64,000 bases of DNA from Roseiarcus sp963761435 (GCA_963761435.1 CAVXHJ010000006.1:82966-146965); one strand, 5' to 3'; positions 8,454 to 19,073 are shown, counted from the first letter of the stretch. Notes: generated by a model from the sequence alone, not told the origin. Program-made: numbers and translations.

Positions 8454-9204
8454 TCAGATCACCCCGGCTTCGTCATGCAGCTTGGCGACCAGCTCCGCCA
8501 CCGACTTGACCTTCACGCCCGCCTTCCGGCCGCCCGGCTCGGCGGTCTTCAAGACCTTGAGCCGGGGCGAAACATCGACCCCGTAGTCGGCCGGCGTCTT
8601 CTCGTCGATCGGCTTCTTCTTCGCCTTCATGATGTTGGGGAGAGAGGCGTAGCGCGGCTCGTTCAGCCGCAAATCGGTGGTGACGATCGCCGGCAGCTTC
8701 AGGGAGACAGTCTGCATGCCGCCGTCGACTTCGCGCGTGACCTCGACCTTGCCATCGCCGACGACGACTTTCGAGGCGAACGTCCCCTGGCCCCAGCCGG
8801 TCAGCGCCGCGAGCATCTGCCCGGTCTGGTTCGAAGTCGTCGTCGATCGCCTGCTTGCCCATGATGACGAGGCCGGGCTGTTCGGCGTCGACGACGCCCT
8901 TGAGGAGCTTGGCGACGGCGAGCGGTTCGGTGAGCGCGTCAGTCTTGATCAGGACGCCGCGATCGGCGCCCATGGCGAGCGCGGTGCGGATGGTTTCGCT
9001 CGCCTGCGCCGGGCCGATCGAGACGACGATCACTTCGGTCGCCTTGCCTGCCTCCTTCTGCCTGAGCGCCTCCTCGACCGCGATCTCGTCGAACGGATTC
9101 ATCGACATCTTGACGTTGGCGAGCTCGACCCCCGAGCCGTCGGACTTGAGGCGAATCTTGATGTTGTAGTCGACGACCCGCTTGACGGGCACGAGAATCT
9201 TCAT
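8454..9204 (-). CDS. etfB: Electron transfer flavoprotein beta subunit (frameshifted in this sequence)
   Basis: The AMP-binding partner of EtfA. The N-terminus (M-K-I-L-V-P-V-K-R-V-V-D) runs normally to G-K-Q-A-I-D-D-D; then one extra base near 8834 throws the frame. The other frame resumes with S-N-Q-T-G-Q-M-L-A-A-L-T-G-W, the conserved continuation of EtfB, and ends normally. With the base removed the product is 249 residues, the family length. As both halves are fully conserved, an indel error is the simplest explanation. Confidence 0.92.
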
Positions 9205-9584
9205 GGGCGGCGGAACTCCCGACGAACCTTGCGTTCGCTCGAAGCCGTTCGAGGCCGAAATCCCTAATCTCGGGTCTGGCGCAAGTCAAACGCGTGAGGA
9301 TCGGTTTCCTCCGACGCGCCGGCGCTGAGACCGTCAGTCCAAAATGGCGTCAGCGCATGCTCAGAAGATATGCAAAAACCCAAACAATTCCGGCCCGCAG
9401 CGGATTTCTTGCGGTGAATGGCCGGCGCCGCCCAGTCGGCCGAAATAGAATCTCTCCCCGCTCGCCGCCACGCAATTGACAGAAGGGAAATTCTGACGCC
9501 AAGTCGAAAAACGACGGGCCGGCAGCAGAACAACGGCCGATCGTTGTCTGGGGAAGGGCGCACTCTATAGAGGAATATTGTCAG
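9205..9584. other. Divergent promoter region etfB / peptide transporter
   Basis: 380 bases with no gene I can support. It should contain the leftward promoter of etfBA-hbd and the rightward promoter of the peptide transporter operon. A purine-rich RBS (AGAGGAA) lies shortly before the ATG at 9585. Confidence 0.5.
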
Positions 9585-11174
9585 ATGAGCGAACTGGATT
9601 ACTGGAACGGGCGCCTGCTCAAGGGAGCGATCTCGCGCCGCGAGTTCATGGGTCGCGCCGCCGCTCTCGGCGCCTCGACCGTCGCGATTTCAACCATGCT
9701 CGCCAGCGCGGACGCGCGTGCAGACGAAACGCCGAAAAAAGGCGGCGTGCTGAGGCTCGGCCTTGGCGGCGGCAGCACCACCGACAGCGTCGACATTACG
9801 ACCTACATCGACTCGGTGATGATCGATGTCGGGCCGGGCCTGTTCAACGGCATCGTCGAATGGGGCCAGGACGGCAAACCGCATCCGCAACTCGCCGAGA
9901 GCTTCGAGCCGACAAACGGCGCGAAGGACTGGATCTTCAACCTGCGGAAAGGAATCAAGTTCTCGAACGGCCAGGAGTTCACCGCCGACGACGCCATCTA
10001 TTCGCTCAACCTGCATCGGGGCGACAGCAAGTCCGGCGGCGCAGCATCGTTGAAGCCGGTCACAGACGTCAAGAAGCTCGACAAGTACCAGATCCAGATT
10101 TCGCTCGCGGCGGCCGACGCCGACCTGCCCTACGCTCTGACCGACTACCACATCCTGATGGTGCCGGACGGCTTCAAGGATTGGTCCAAACCCGTCGGGA
10201 CCGGCGCATTCTCGCTCGATAAATTTGATCCGGGCGTACGGGTCTCGCTCAAGAAAACCCGTGACTACTGGAAGCCAGACCGCGGCTGGCTCGACGGCGT
10301 CGAGGTCACGGTCATCAACGATGGTTCGGCGCGCCTCAACGCGCTGATCTCCGGCCAGATCGACGCCATCAACCGCGTCGACCACAAGGCGGTCGCGCTG
10401 TTATCGAAGACGCCCAAGATCCAGATCGTGCGCGCACCGGGCGGATGGCACGCGGTGATCGCGATGCAATGCGACAAGGCCCCCTACGACAATCCCGACA
10501 TCCGGATGGCGCTGAAAGAGGCGACCGACCGCGAACAGATCCTGAAAGCCCTGTTCAGCGGCTACGGGACGCTGGGCAATGATCATCCGATTTCGCCCAC
10601 CGATCCCTATTTCAACAGTGAACTGCCGCAACGCAAATACGATCCCGAAAAGGCCGCGTTCTATCTGAAGAAGTCGGGCATCGCCGATCCGAAGATTCTG
10701 CTGCAGGCCTCGGACGCGGCGTTCAACGGCGCGGTCGACGAAGGCGCGCTTCTCCAGGCCAGCGCCGCCAAGGCGGGGATCAAGGTCGACCTGAAGAAGG
10801 AGCCGGCGGACGGCTTCTGGGACAACGTCTGGCTCAAAGGGGCGTTCGTCTCGAGCTATTGGGGCGGCCGCGCCGCGGCGACGCAGATGCTTTCGGTCGC
10901 CTACGAGGCCAATGCGACCTGGAATGAAACGCACTGGAACAACGCGACGTTCGAGAAGCTGCTCTCCGATGCCCGCAGCGAGACGGACGAAGCCAAGCGC
11001 AAGCCCTACATCTGGGAAATGCAGAAGATGCTGCACGAGCAGGGCGGCGCCATCATCCCCGTCTTCCGGGACTGGCTCGACGCGCATAACGAGAAAGTCG
11101 GCGGCCACACGCCGCATGGCGGGTTCGACATGGACAACTCCATGATCATGGAGAAAGCCTGGCTTAAAACCTGA
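9585..11174 (+). CDS. Peptide/opine-type ABC transporter substrate-binding protein
   Basis: A periplasmic solute-binding protein of the family 5 (DppA/OppA) fold, 529 residues. It has a twin-arginine signal (S-R-R-E-F-M-G-R-A-A-A-L-G-A-S, about residues 18-32) instead of the more common Sec signal, then the typical mature start K-K-G-G-V-L-R-L-G. The family 5 signature region (L-A-E-S-F-E-P-T, then W-I-F-N-L-R-K-G-I-K-F-S-N-G) is intact. It is followed by two permeases and a double ATPase, so it feeds a complete importer. The ligand could be a di- or oligopeptide, but family 5 proteins also bind opines, glutathione or nickel chelates, so specificity is open. Confidence 0.93.
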   Translation: MSELDYWNGRLLKGAISRREFMGRAAALGASTVAISTMLASADARADETPKKGGVLRLGLGGGSTTDSVDITTYIDSVMIDVGPGLFNGIVEWGQDGKPHPQLAESFEPTNGAKDWIFNLRKGIKFSNGQEFTADDAIYSLNLHRGDSKSGGAASLKPVTDVKKLDKYQIQISLAAADADLPYALTDYHILMVPDGFKDWSKPVGTGAFSLDKFDPGVRVSLKKTRDYWKPDRGWLDGVEVTVINDGSARLNALISGQIDAINRVDHKAVALLSKTPKIQIVRAPGGWHAVIAMQCDKAPYDNPDIRMALKEATDREQILKALFSGYGTLGNDHPISPTDPYFNSELPQRKYDPEKAAFYLKKSGIADPKILLQASDAAFNGAVDEGALLQASAAKAGIKVDLKKEPADGFWDNVWLKGAFVSSYWGGRAAATQMLSVAYEANATWNETHWNNATFEKLLSDARSETDEAKRKPYIWEMQKMLHEQGGAIIPVFRDWLDAHNEKVGGHTPHGGFDMDNSMIMEKAWLKT

Positions 11175-11377
11175 CCGCACCCGGCCGCGTCCGCCATCGT
11201 GGCGGGCGCGGTTCGGACTGGCAGGGCCGCCGGCGGCGCAGCCGACCGGGGCCGCGCGCCAAGCGGAGCGGTCGTACAGGGAGAGACCGGCGAAGGACGG
11301 ACATCATTGAGCACTGGGGACTTAAGATCGGCAGGGGAGTTCCAACGAGCCTAGGGTGAAGTGAGGGGACAGGCGTT

Positions 11378-12325
11378 GTGTTGAATCTCATTCTCCAGCG
11401 GTTCGGGCTTGGCGTTCTCACGCTGTTCGCCGCATCGGTTCTCATCTTCATCGGCACCGAGATTTTGCCGGGCGATCTCGCTTCGGCGATCCTGCAGAAC
11501 TCCGCGACGCCGGAGAGCCTGGCCAAGCTGCGCCTCGACCTCGGCCTCGACCGGCCGGCGATCCTGAGATTCTTCGACTGGCTGTTCGGGGCGCTGCGCG
11601 GCGATTTCGGCCATTCGCTCGCCAATGGCCGCGACGTGCTGACCGAAATCGCGCCGCGCTTCGCCAATACGATGTTTCTCGCCGCCTATGCGGCGGTGGT
11701 CGCGGTGCCGCTCGCGATCGGCCTCGGGCTCCTGGCGGCGATCCGGCAAGGCGGCGTCTTCGACCGCCTGGTCAACCTCTTCACCCTGATGACGATCTCG
11801 GTGCCGGAATATTTCCTCGCCTATCTTCTCATCAAATATGTCGCGGTCGATCTCGGCTGGTTCCCCTCGCTCGCCAATGTGACGCCGGAAACGAGCTTCG
11901 TCGACCGCCTCTACTATGCGTTCCTGCCGATGCTGACGCTGGTCCTGGTCATCGTCGCCCATATGATGCGCATGACGCGAGCCTCCGTGCTCTCGGTGAT
12001 GGCCAGTCCCTATATCGAAATGGCGATCCTCAAGGGCCTGAGAAAGTCGCGCATCGTCGTGCGCCACGCCCTGCCGAACGCGCTCGCGCCGATCATCTCG
12101 GTCGTCGCGCTCAATCTCGCCTATCTCATCGTCGGCGTGGTCGTGGTCGAGACGGTGTTCGTCTATCCCGGCCTCGGCCAGCTCATGGTCGACGAAGTCT
12201 CGAAGCACGACGTGCCCGTGGTCCAGGCCTGCGGGCTCATCTTCGCCGCCACCTTCATCCTTTTGAACATGACCGCCGACATTCTCGCCATTCTGTCCAA
12301 CCCGCGGCTTCGCCAGCCGCGCTGA
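11378..12325 (+). CDS. ABC transporter permease (DppB/OppB family)
   Basis: A 315-residue inner-membrane permease with about six transmembrane helices and the binding-protein-dependent transport EAA loop near M-A-I-L-K-G-L-R-K-S. The N-terminus (L-Q-R-F-G-L-G-V-L-T-L-F) is typical for the DppB type. It forms the channel with the DppC-like permease encoded 36 bases downstream. About 200 bases separate it from the binding-protein gene; the start codon here is TTG or a nearby alternative, so the exact N-terminus is less certain than the frame. Confidence 0.94.
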   Translation: MLNLILQRFGLGVLTLFAASVLIFIGTEILPGDLASAILQNSATPESLAKLRLDLGLDRPAILRFFDWLFGALRGDFGHSLANGRDVLTEIAPRFANTMFLAAYAAVVAVPLAIGLGLLAAIRQGGVFDRLVNLFTLMTISVPEYFLAYLLIKYVAVDLGWFPSLANVTPETSFVDRLYYAFLPMLTLVLVIVAHMMRMTRASVLSVMASPYIEMAILKGLRKSRIVVRHALPNALAPIISVVALNLAYLIVGVVVVETVFVYPGLGQLMVDEVSKHDVPVVQACGLIFAATFILLNMTADILAILSNPRLRQPR

Positions 12326-12361
12326 CCAGGGGCCCCCGGGCGCGAGCAAAGAAAGACCGTT

Positions 12362-13189
12362 ATGCGTATCCGCGGCTATAAAGTGAGCGTCACCGCGCAG
12401 ATCGGCATCGTCATCGTCGTGATCAACCTGCTCGTCGCCCTGTTCGCGCCGCTCATCGCGCCTTTCGATCAGGCGACGCCGGTCGGCGACGCCTGGGCCG
12501 ATCCGGACGCCCAGCATTGGCTCGGCCTCGACAACCTCGGCCGCGACATCCTGAGCCGCCTCATCTACGGCGCCCGCATGTCGATCGGCCTGTCGCTGGT
12601 CATCACCGCGCTCTCCTTCCTCATCGGCGTCATCTCAGGCTTCGCCGCCGCGGTCGCCGGGGGCTGGATCGATCAGGCGCTGTCGCGCCTCGTGGACCTC
12701 CTTCTGTCGATGCCGACGCTCATCTTCGCCTTCGTCATCCTCTCGGTGCTCGGCTCCGCCCTGCCGGTGCTGATCCTCACCATCGCCATTCTCGATTCGA
12801 CGAAGGTCTTTCGCCTCGCGCGATCGGTCGCTGTGAACATCGTGAGCCTCGAATTCGTCGAAGCGGCGCGCCTGCGCGGCGAGGGATGGTGGTGGATCGT
12901 CACCCGCGAGGTTCTGCCCAACGCGATTCCCCCGCTGACCGCCGAGTTCGGCTTGCGTTTCTGCTTCACTTTCCTCTTCATCGCCGCGCTGAGCTTTCTC
13001 GGGCTCGGCGTGCAGCCGCCCGATGCGGACTGGGGAAGCATGGTCAAGGACTACCGCGACATGATCAATTTCGGCTCGGCCGCGCCGCTTTATCCCGCAG
13101 CGGCGATCGCGATCCTGACCATCGGCGTCAACTTCATCGTCGATTGGATGCTCTCGATCCATTCCAGGGGCCAGGGAGAAGGCGCGTGA
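12362..13189 (+). CDS. ABC transporter permease (DppC/OppC family)
   Basis: The second permease of the importer, 275 residues. After the first helix comes the family motif L-G-L-D-N-L-G-R-D-I-L-S-R-L-I-Y-G-A-R, followed by the transmembrane domain with its EAA loop (E-A-A-R-L-R-G-E-G). Its TGA overlaps the GTG start of the ATPase gene (GTGA at 13186-13189), so translation is coupled. Confidence 0.95.
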   Translation: MRIRGYKVSVTAQIGIVIVVINLLVALFAPLIAPFDQATPVGDAWADPDAQHWLGLDNLGRDILSRLIYGARMSIGLSLVITALSFLIGVISGFAAAVAGGWIDQALSRLVDLLLSMPTLIFAFVILSVLGSALPVLILTIAILDSTKVFRLARSVAVNIVSLEFVEAARLRGEGWWWIVTREVLPNAIPPLTAEFGLRFCFTFLFIAALSFLGLGVQPPDADWGSMVKDYRDMINFGSAAPLYPAAAIAILTIGVNFIVDWMLSIHSRGQGEGA

Positions 13190-14875
13190 CCCAGCAGTCC
13201 AAGGACGCTCCCCGACCCAACGACAATTCCGTCATCCTCGACGTGCGCGGCATGCGCGTCGCGGTGCGCACGGATTCCGGCGACGGACCGGTGCTGGTCG
13301 ACGACGTGTCGCTGCAGCTGAGGCGCGGCGAAGTGATCGGCCTCATCGGCGAATCCGGCGCCGGCAAGTCGACCATCGGCCTCGCCTCGATGGGCTACAC
13401 GCGCCGCGACTGCCACATCGTCGGCGGCAACATCATCTTCGGCGACACCGACATCCGCGCCATCACGCTCGATGAGCGGCGGGCGCTGCGCGGGCCGAAG
13501 ATCGCCTATATCGCCCAGAGCGCGGCGGCCTCGTTCAACCCCGCCCATACGCTGATGGAGCAGGTCTGCGAGGCCTCGGTCAGGCATGGCGTGCTGTCGC
13601 GCGCGGAGGCCAGGGCGGAGGCGGTGAGCCTCTTCAGGCAGCTCGACCTCCCGAGCCCCGAGACGATCGGCGCGCGCTATCCCCACCAGGTGTCCGGCGG
13701 CCAGCTTCAGCGGGTGATGGCGGCGATGGCGATGGTCGCCAAGCCCGACATCCTCATCTTCGACGAGCCGACCACCGCGCTCGACGTCACGACGCAGGTC
13801 GAGTGCCTCGCCGCCTTCCGCAAGCTCATCCGCGAGCATGGCACCGCGGCGCTCTACATCACCCACGACCTCGCCGTCGTCGCCCAGATCGCCGACCGGA
13901 TCATGGTGCTGAGGCGCGGCAAGATGGTCGAATTCGGCGATTCGCGGCAGATCCTGCAGCAGCCGAAGGAGGAATACACCCGCCGTCTGGTGACCGAGCG
14001 CGTCGCCGGCCACAATTTCGTCGACGCGAACATCGCCGCGCAGATTCCAATCCTCGCCATCGACCACGTCAGCGCCAACTATCCCGGCAAGCCCAAGGTC
14101 ATCGACGACGTGAGCCTTGAAGTCCGCAAGGGCGATACGGTGGCGGTGGTCGGGGAGTCGGGCTCGGGCAAGTCAACCCTGGCCCGGGTCGTGACCGGGC
14201 TCCTGCCGCGCATCGAAGGCGACGTGCGCTTCAACGGCGCGAGCCTGCCGCCCCGCCTCAAGGACCGCGCCAAGGACCAGCTGCGCCGGGTGCAGATGAT
14301 CTACCAGATGCCGGACGTCGCGCTCAATCCGCAGCACACCCTGCTCGAGACAATCGGCAGGCCGGTTGCGTTCTATTTCAACCGCTCGCGCGAGGAAGTG
14401 CGCGCCCGCGTGGCGGAACTGCTGCGGCAAATGGACCTGCCGGATTCGTTCATCACCCGCAAAACCAGCGAATTGTCCGGCGGGCAGAAGCAGCGCGTCT
14501 CGATCGCCCGCGCGCTCGCCGCCGAACCCGATTTGATCATCTGCGACGAAGTGACGTCGGCGCTCGACCAGCTCGTCGGCGAAGAGATCCTCCGCCTCCT
14601 GAAAAAGCTGCAGGACGACCTCGGCGTCGCCTATCTCTTCATCACCCACGACCTCGGCACGGTGAAGCGAATCGCCAATAAGGTCGCGGTGATGCTGAAG
14701 GGCAAGGTGGTGGCGAGCGGGCGATACGGCGTCCGTGTTCGCGCCGCCCTATCATCCCTATACCGAATTGCTTCTGTCTTCGGTGCCCGAAATGCGGCCG
14801 GAGTGGCTGGACGAGGTTCTCGCCGCCCGCGCGACCGGCGCGGCGACGACTTCGGCGCTGCTCAGGGCGCCCTGA
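13186..14875 (+). CDS. ABC transporter double ATP-binding protein (DppD-DppF fusion), frameshifted near its end
   Basis: Two complete nucleotide-binding domains in one chain. Domain 1 has Walker A G-E-S-G-A-G-K-S and signature V-S-G-G-Q-L-Q-R; domain 2 has Walker A G-E-S-G-S-G-K-S and signature L-S-G-G-Q-K-Q-R. It energises the permease pair encoded upstream. In the sequence as given, an extra G in the GGG at 14719-14721 destroys the last ~50 codons. In the corrected frame they read G-D-T-A-S-V-F-A-P-P-Y-H-P-Y-T-E-L-L, the standard oligopeptide ATPase C-terminus, and stop at 14873-14875 (562 residues). The uncorrected frame runs on into ptsP and gives a false giant fusion. Confidence 0.92.
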
Positions 14876-15072
14876 ACGGGCCGGCCGGCGGCCGCCCGAA
14901 CCGCGCTCTTCCGCGCGCCCTTGCCGCGCCCGCATTTCGTTTCTATACCGCCTCCAAGCCAAGCGACGATACGGGCGGGAAGCGCATTCGGGGGCGATTT
15001 TCCGCCCGGCGTGATCATTGCATGGTTCAGTCGGCCTACCCGATCGGCCGAGGACGGAACAGGACGTTTTTG

Positions 15073-17337
15073 ATGCGCGCGCCGGGCGGACCGCGTCTGT
15101 TATTGCGGCGGCTCCGCGAGGTCATGGCGGAGCCCGTCACCGCACAGGCGCGTCTGGACCGCATCGTTGTCCTCATCGCCTCCAACATGGTGGCCGAGGT
15201 CTGCTCGCTCTATGTCGTGCGCGCCGACGGGACGATGGAGCTGTTCGCGACCGAAGGCCTGAACCGCGAGGCGGTGCATCTCACCACCATGCGGCCGGGC
15301 GAGGGTCTGGTCGGTCTCATCGCCTCGAGCGCCGAGCCGCTGGCGCTGTCCGACGCGCAGCACCATCCCTCCTTTTCCTACAAGCGTGAGACGGGCGAAG
15401 AGATCTATCAGTCGTTCCTCGGCGTGCCGGTCCTGCGCGGCGGCGCGACGATCGGGGTGCTTGTCGTGCAGAACCGCGCCCGGCGCGCCTATTCGGAGGA
15501 AGAGGTCGAGGCGCTGCAGACGACCGCGATGCTGCTCGCCGAGATGATCGCCTCCGGCGAGTTGCAGGGGATCGCCTCCCACGGCGCGCCGATCGCGGTG
15601 CGCCGGCAGCTCTCGCTCAAGGGCCTCGGCATCGCCGACGGGCTCGGCCTCGGGCATGTGGTGATGCACCAGCCGCGGGTGACGGTGTCGGCCATCGTCG
15701 CCGACGACGTGGAATCCGAGCTCATCCGCCTGGAGACCGCAATCAGCGCCATGCGCGCCAATGTCGACAGCCTCGTCGACCGCAGCGACGACGGCGTCGG
15801 CGGCGAGCACCGCGATGTCCTGGAGGCGTTCCGGATGATCGCCCACGACCGCGGCTGGCTGCGCCGGCTGCGCGAGGCGGTGAGTTCGGGCCTCACCGCC
15901 GAGGCCGCGGTCGAGCAGGTCCACAACGACGCCCGCGCCAAGCTGCAGCGCCAGACCGACCCCTACCTGCGCGACCGGCTCCACGACCTGACCGACATCG
16001 CCAATCGCCTGCTCCATCAGCTCGCCGGCCAGAGTCTCGTCCTGTTGCCCGAGGAGCTGCCGGAAAACGCGATCCTGGTCGCCCGCTCGATGAGCCCGGC
16101 GGCGCTGCTCGACTACGACCGCGCGCGGCTCAGGGGGCTCGTGCTCGAGGAAGCCGGCGAATCGAGCCACATCGCCATCGTCGCCCGGGCGCTGTCGATT
16201 CCCGCGGTCAGCGACATCGCCAATATCTCCGAGATCGTCGAGCAGGGCGACGCGATCATCGTCGATGGCGACGCGGGCGAGATCTACCTGCGCCCGCCGG
16301 CGGACGTCGAGGCGGCCTTTGGCGAAAAGGCGCGGATGCGCGCCCGGAAGCAGGCGCAGTACCGCGCCCTTCGCGACGCGCCGACGATCACCCTCGACGG
16401 CGTTCCGATCGGCCTGCACATGAACGCCGGCCTTCTCGTGGACATGCCCCACCTCGCGGAAACCGGCGCGGCGTCGATCGGCCTCTTCCGCACCGAGCTG
16501 CAATTCATGCTCGCCTCGCGCTTCCCCCGGCCGGGCGCGCAGCAGCAGCTCTATCGCTCGATCCTCGAGGCGGCCGGCGACCGGCATGTCACGTTCCGAA
16601 CCCTCGACATCGGCGGCGACAAGCTCCTGCCCTACATGAAGGGCTTCGAGGAGGAGAACCCCGCGCTCGGATGGCGCGCGCTTCGCATCGGGCTCGATCG
16701 CCCGCCGCTGCTGCGGATGCAGTTCCGCGCCTTCATCCGCGCAGCCGAGGGGCGCGACCTCAAGGTCATGGCTCCGATGGTCTCGACCGTCGACGAATTC
16801 AGGGCGGCTCGCGCCATGTTCGACCGCGAGCTCGCCTTGAGCCTCAGCCGCGGTTACGAGCCGCCGCGCTCGGCCAGTCTCGGCGTGATGGTCGAAGTGC
16901 CGTCGCTGCTCTGGCAGATCGACGAGATCGCCGTGGCGGCGGATTTCCTTTCGGTCGGTTCAAACGACCTGATGCAATATCTCTTCGCCGTCGATCGCGA
17001 CAACCGCCGGGTCGCCGGCCGTTTCGATCCGATGAGCGTCGGCTTCCTGCGGGCGTTGCGCGCGATCGCCGAAGCCGGCGAACGGCACGGAACGCCGGTG
17101 ACCTTGTGCGGGGAGATCGGCGGGCGAACGCTCGAGGCGATGGCCCTGATGGCGATCGGCTACCGCGATCTTTCAATGTCGGCGCCCTCGATCGGCCCGG
17201 TCAAGGCGATGACGCTCACGCTCAATATCGGCGAGGCTCGCGGCGAGGTCGAGGCGATGCTGGCGAAAGGGCGCGAGGACGCTTCGCTGAGGGAGCCGCT
17301 CGGGCGGCTGGCCGAGCGGCTCGGCGTGCGCCTCTAG
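15073..17337 (+). CDS. ptsP: Phosphoenolpyruvate-protein phosphotransferase PtsP (enzyme I-Ntr)
   Basis: First enzyme of the nitrogen phosphotransfer relay: takes phosphate from PEP and passes it to NPr and then EIIA-Ntr, a regulatory not sugar-transporting system. The 754 residues hold an N-terminal GAF sensor domain (about 1-170, typically binding glutamine/2-oxoglutarate signals), the swivelling phosphohistidine domain with G-E-S-S-H-I-A-I-V-A-R near residue 360, and the C-terminal PEP-binding barrel with L-C-G-E-I-G-G. ATG 15073 is chosen because M-R-A-P-G-G-P-R-L-L-L-R-R-L-R-E matches the usual start. The frame is open further upstream only because of the frameshift in the ABC gene. Confidence 0.96.
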   Translation: MRAPGGPRLLLRRLREVMAEPVTAQARLDRIVVLIASNMVAEVCSLYVVRADGTMELFATEGLNREAVHLTTMRPGEGLVGLIASSAEPLALSDAQHHPSFSYKRETGEEIYQSFLGVPVLRGGATIGVLVVQNRARRAYSEEEVEALQTTAMLLAEMIASGELQGIASHGAPIAVRRQLSLKGLGIADGLGLGHVVMHQPRVTVSAIVADDVESELIRLETAISAMRANVDSLVDRSDDGVGGEHRDVLEAFRMIAHDRGWLRRLREAVSSGLTAEAAVEQVHNDARAKLQRQTDPYLRDRLHDLTDIANRLLHQLAGQSLVLLPEELPENAILVARSMSPAALLDYDRARLRGLVLEEAGESSHIAIVARALSIPAVSDIANISEIVEQGDAIIVDGDAGEIYLRPPADVEAAFGEKARMRARKQAQYRALRDAPTITLDGVPIGLHMNAGLLVDMPHLAETGAASIGLFRTELQFMLASRFPRPGAQQQLYRSILEAAGDRHVTFRTLDIGGDKLLPYMKGFEEENPALGWRALRIGLDRPPLLRMQFRAFIRAAEGRDLKVMAPMVSTVDEFRAARAMFDRELALSLSRGYEPPRSASLGVMVEVPSLLWQIDEIAVAADFLSVGSNDLMQYLFAVDRDNRRVAGRFDPMSVGFLRALRAIAEAGERHGTPVTLCGEIGGRTLEAMALMAIGYRDLSMSAPSIGPVKAMTLTLNIGEARGEVEAMLAKGREDASLREPLGRLAERLGVRL

Positions 17338-17388
17338 CGACGCAGGCCTCCTCTCCTTCCCGCGCTCCCCTTCCTTTCGAGCACTTGC

Positions 17389-18465
17389 ATGGCCGCCAAC
17401 GACAATCTCGAGCTGATCCTGCGCCGACACCAGGAAATCGCCGCGCGCCTTTCCGAAGGCGTGGCCGGCGCCCAATATTCCGCCCTGTCGCGCGAACTCA
17501 GCGAACTCGAGCCGGTGGTCTCGGCGATCAAGGCGTTTCAGGCCAAGGACAAGGAGCGCGCCGATCTGACGGCGCTGCTCAGGGAGCCGGACCTGGAGGC
17601 GGAGATGCGCGCGATGGCCGGCGCGGAACTCTCCGCCGCCGAGGCCGAAGCCGAGGCGATGGAGAAGGCCATCAGGATCGCGCTCCTGCCGAAGGACGCA
17701 GCCGACGAGGGGGGCGCGATCCTCGAGGTCAGAGCCGGCACGGGCGGGGACGAAGCGGCCCTCTTCGCCGGCGATCTCTTCCGCATGTACGTCAAATACG
17801 CCGAGCGAAGGCGATGGAAAGTCGACGTTCTCTCGATGAGCGAGGGCGCGGCCGGGGGATTTAAGGAAATCGTCGCCGAGATTTCCGGCCGCGGGGTGTT
17901 CGCGCGCCTCAAGTTCGAGAGCGGCGTTCATCGGGTCCAGCGGGTGCCCGCGACCGAGACCCAGGGGCGGATTCACACCTCGGCGGCGACCGTCGCCATG
18001 CTGCCGATCGCGGAGGAGGCGGACCTCGTCATCAACGAGGCCGATCTCAAGATCGACACCTATCGCTCCTCCGGCGCCGGCGGCCAGCATGTCAACAAGA
18101 CCGAATCGGCGATTCGCATCACCCACCTGCCGACCGGCGTGGTGGTGGCGATGCAGGAGGAGCGGTCCCAGCATCGCAACCGCACCAAGGCGATGGCGCT
18201 TTTGCGCTCGCGCATCCTCGACGCCGAGAATCAGAAGCTTGACGCCGACCGGGCCGAGGCCCGGCGCTCACAGGTCGGCTCGGGCGACCGGTCGCAGCGC
18301 ATCCGCACCTATAATTTCCCGCAAGGCCGCGTCACCGACCATCGCGTCAACCTGACCCTCTATTCGCTCGACCGGATCATGGAGGGCGAAGGGCTCGACG
18401 AGATCATCGACGCGCTGACGGCCGAGCGTCAGGCCGAGCTCCTCGCGGCGCAGACCCTCTCGTGA
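17389..18465 (+). CDS. prfA: Peptide chain release factor 1
   Basis: Recognises UAA and UAG stop codons and triggers peptide release. The 358-residue product contains the catalytic G-G-Q motif (S-S-G-A-G-G-Q-H-V-N-K-T-E-S-A) and the RF1 domain 2 (T-E-T-Q-G-R-I-H-T-S). The stop overlaps the GTG start of nadD (GTGA at 18462-18465). The Gln methyltransferase gene prmC, which usually follows prfA, is not here. Confidence 0.98.
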   Translation: MAANDNLELILRRHQEIAARLSEGVAGAQYSALSRELSELEPVVSAIKAFQAKDKERADLTALLREPDLEAEMRAMAGAELSAAEAEAEAMEKAIRIALLPKDAADEGGAILEVRAGTGGDEAALFAGDLFRMYVKYAERRRWKVDVLSMSEGAAGGFKEIVAEISGRGVFARLKFESGVHRVQRVPATETQGRIHTSAATVAMLPIAEEADLVINEADLKIDTYRSSGAGGQHVNKTESAIRITHLPTGVVVAMQEERSQHRNRTKAMALLRSRILDAENQKLDADRAEARRSQVGSGDRSQRIRTYNFPQGRVTDHRVNLTLYSLDRIMEGEGLDEIIDALTAERQAELLAAQTLS

Positions 18466-19073
18466 CGCTCGTTCCGCGCCTGCCCCCATTCGCGCCGGGG
18501 ATGCGCATCGGCCTCCTCGGCGGCTCGTTCAACCCGCCGCACGAAGGGCACGTCCTCGTCACGGAGCTCGCGCTGAGGCGTCTCAGGCTCGATCGCGTCT
18601 GGTGGCTGGTGACGCCGGGCAATCCGCTCAAATCGCAAGGCGAGCTGGCTGCGCTCAAGGACCGTGTGGAGGCGGCGCGGCGCCTCGTCGCCGGCCCGCG
18701 CGTGGCCGTGAGCGACATCGAAGCCTGCATCGGCTCGCGCTTTACCTATGAGACGCTTTCATGGATCAAGCGCCGCGCGCCCGGCGTCCATTTCGTCTGG
18801 ATCATGGGGGCCGACAACCTGCGGCAGTTCCATCGCTGGCGCCATTGGCGCCGGCTCGCCCGCCTCGCGCCGATCCTCGTCGTCGACCGGCCCGGCTCGA
18901 CGCTGAGCGCGACCTCGGGGCGCGCCGGCGCGGCGCTGGCGCGCTGGCGGGCGCCCGAGCGCGACGCGGCGCGCTTTGCGCGCATGGCGCCGCCGGCGCT
19001 CCTCTTTCTGCACGGACGGCGGTCCGGCCTCTCCTCGACCGCGCTGCGGAACGGGGGCGGGAACCCGGACTAG
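18462..19073 (+). CDS. nadD: Nicotinate-nucleotide adenylyltransferase
   Basis: Joins nicotinate mononucleotide and ATP to deaminoNAD in NAD biosynthesis. The 203-residue product shows the nucleotidyltransferase motif G-G-S-F-N-P-P-H-E-G-H and the closing S-G-L-S-S-T-A-L-R motif. I chose GTG 18462 because of its overlap with prfA; ATG 18501 (M-R-I-G-L-L-G-G-S-F) is a shorter alternative. The usual partners rsfS and rlmH do not follow; a repeat-rich non-coding stretch does. Confidence 0.95.
   Translation: MTLVPRLPPFAPGMRIGLLGGSFNPPHEGHVLVTELALRRLRLDRVWWLVTPGNPLKSQGELAALKDRVEAARRLVAGPRVAVSDIEACIGSRFTYETLSWIKRRAPGVHFVWIMGADNLRQFHRWRHWRRLARLAPILVVDRPGSTLSATSGRAGAALARWRAPERDAARFARMAPPALLFLHGRRSGLSSTALRNGGGNPD

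Noticed and set aside
12517..17337. A 1606-codon open frame joining permease, ABC ATPase and PtsP
   Set aside because: It arises because the frameshift near 14720 removes the ABC stop. The stop at 14873-14875 and the natural PtsP start at 15073 restore two normal genes.
16671..17864. 397-codon open frame across the ptsP-prfA junction
   Set aside because: It overlaps two well-conserved genes in another frame and has Arg-rich shadow composition.
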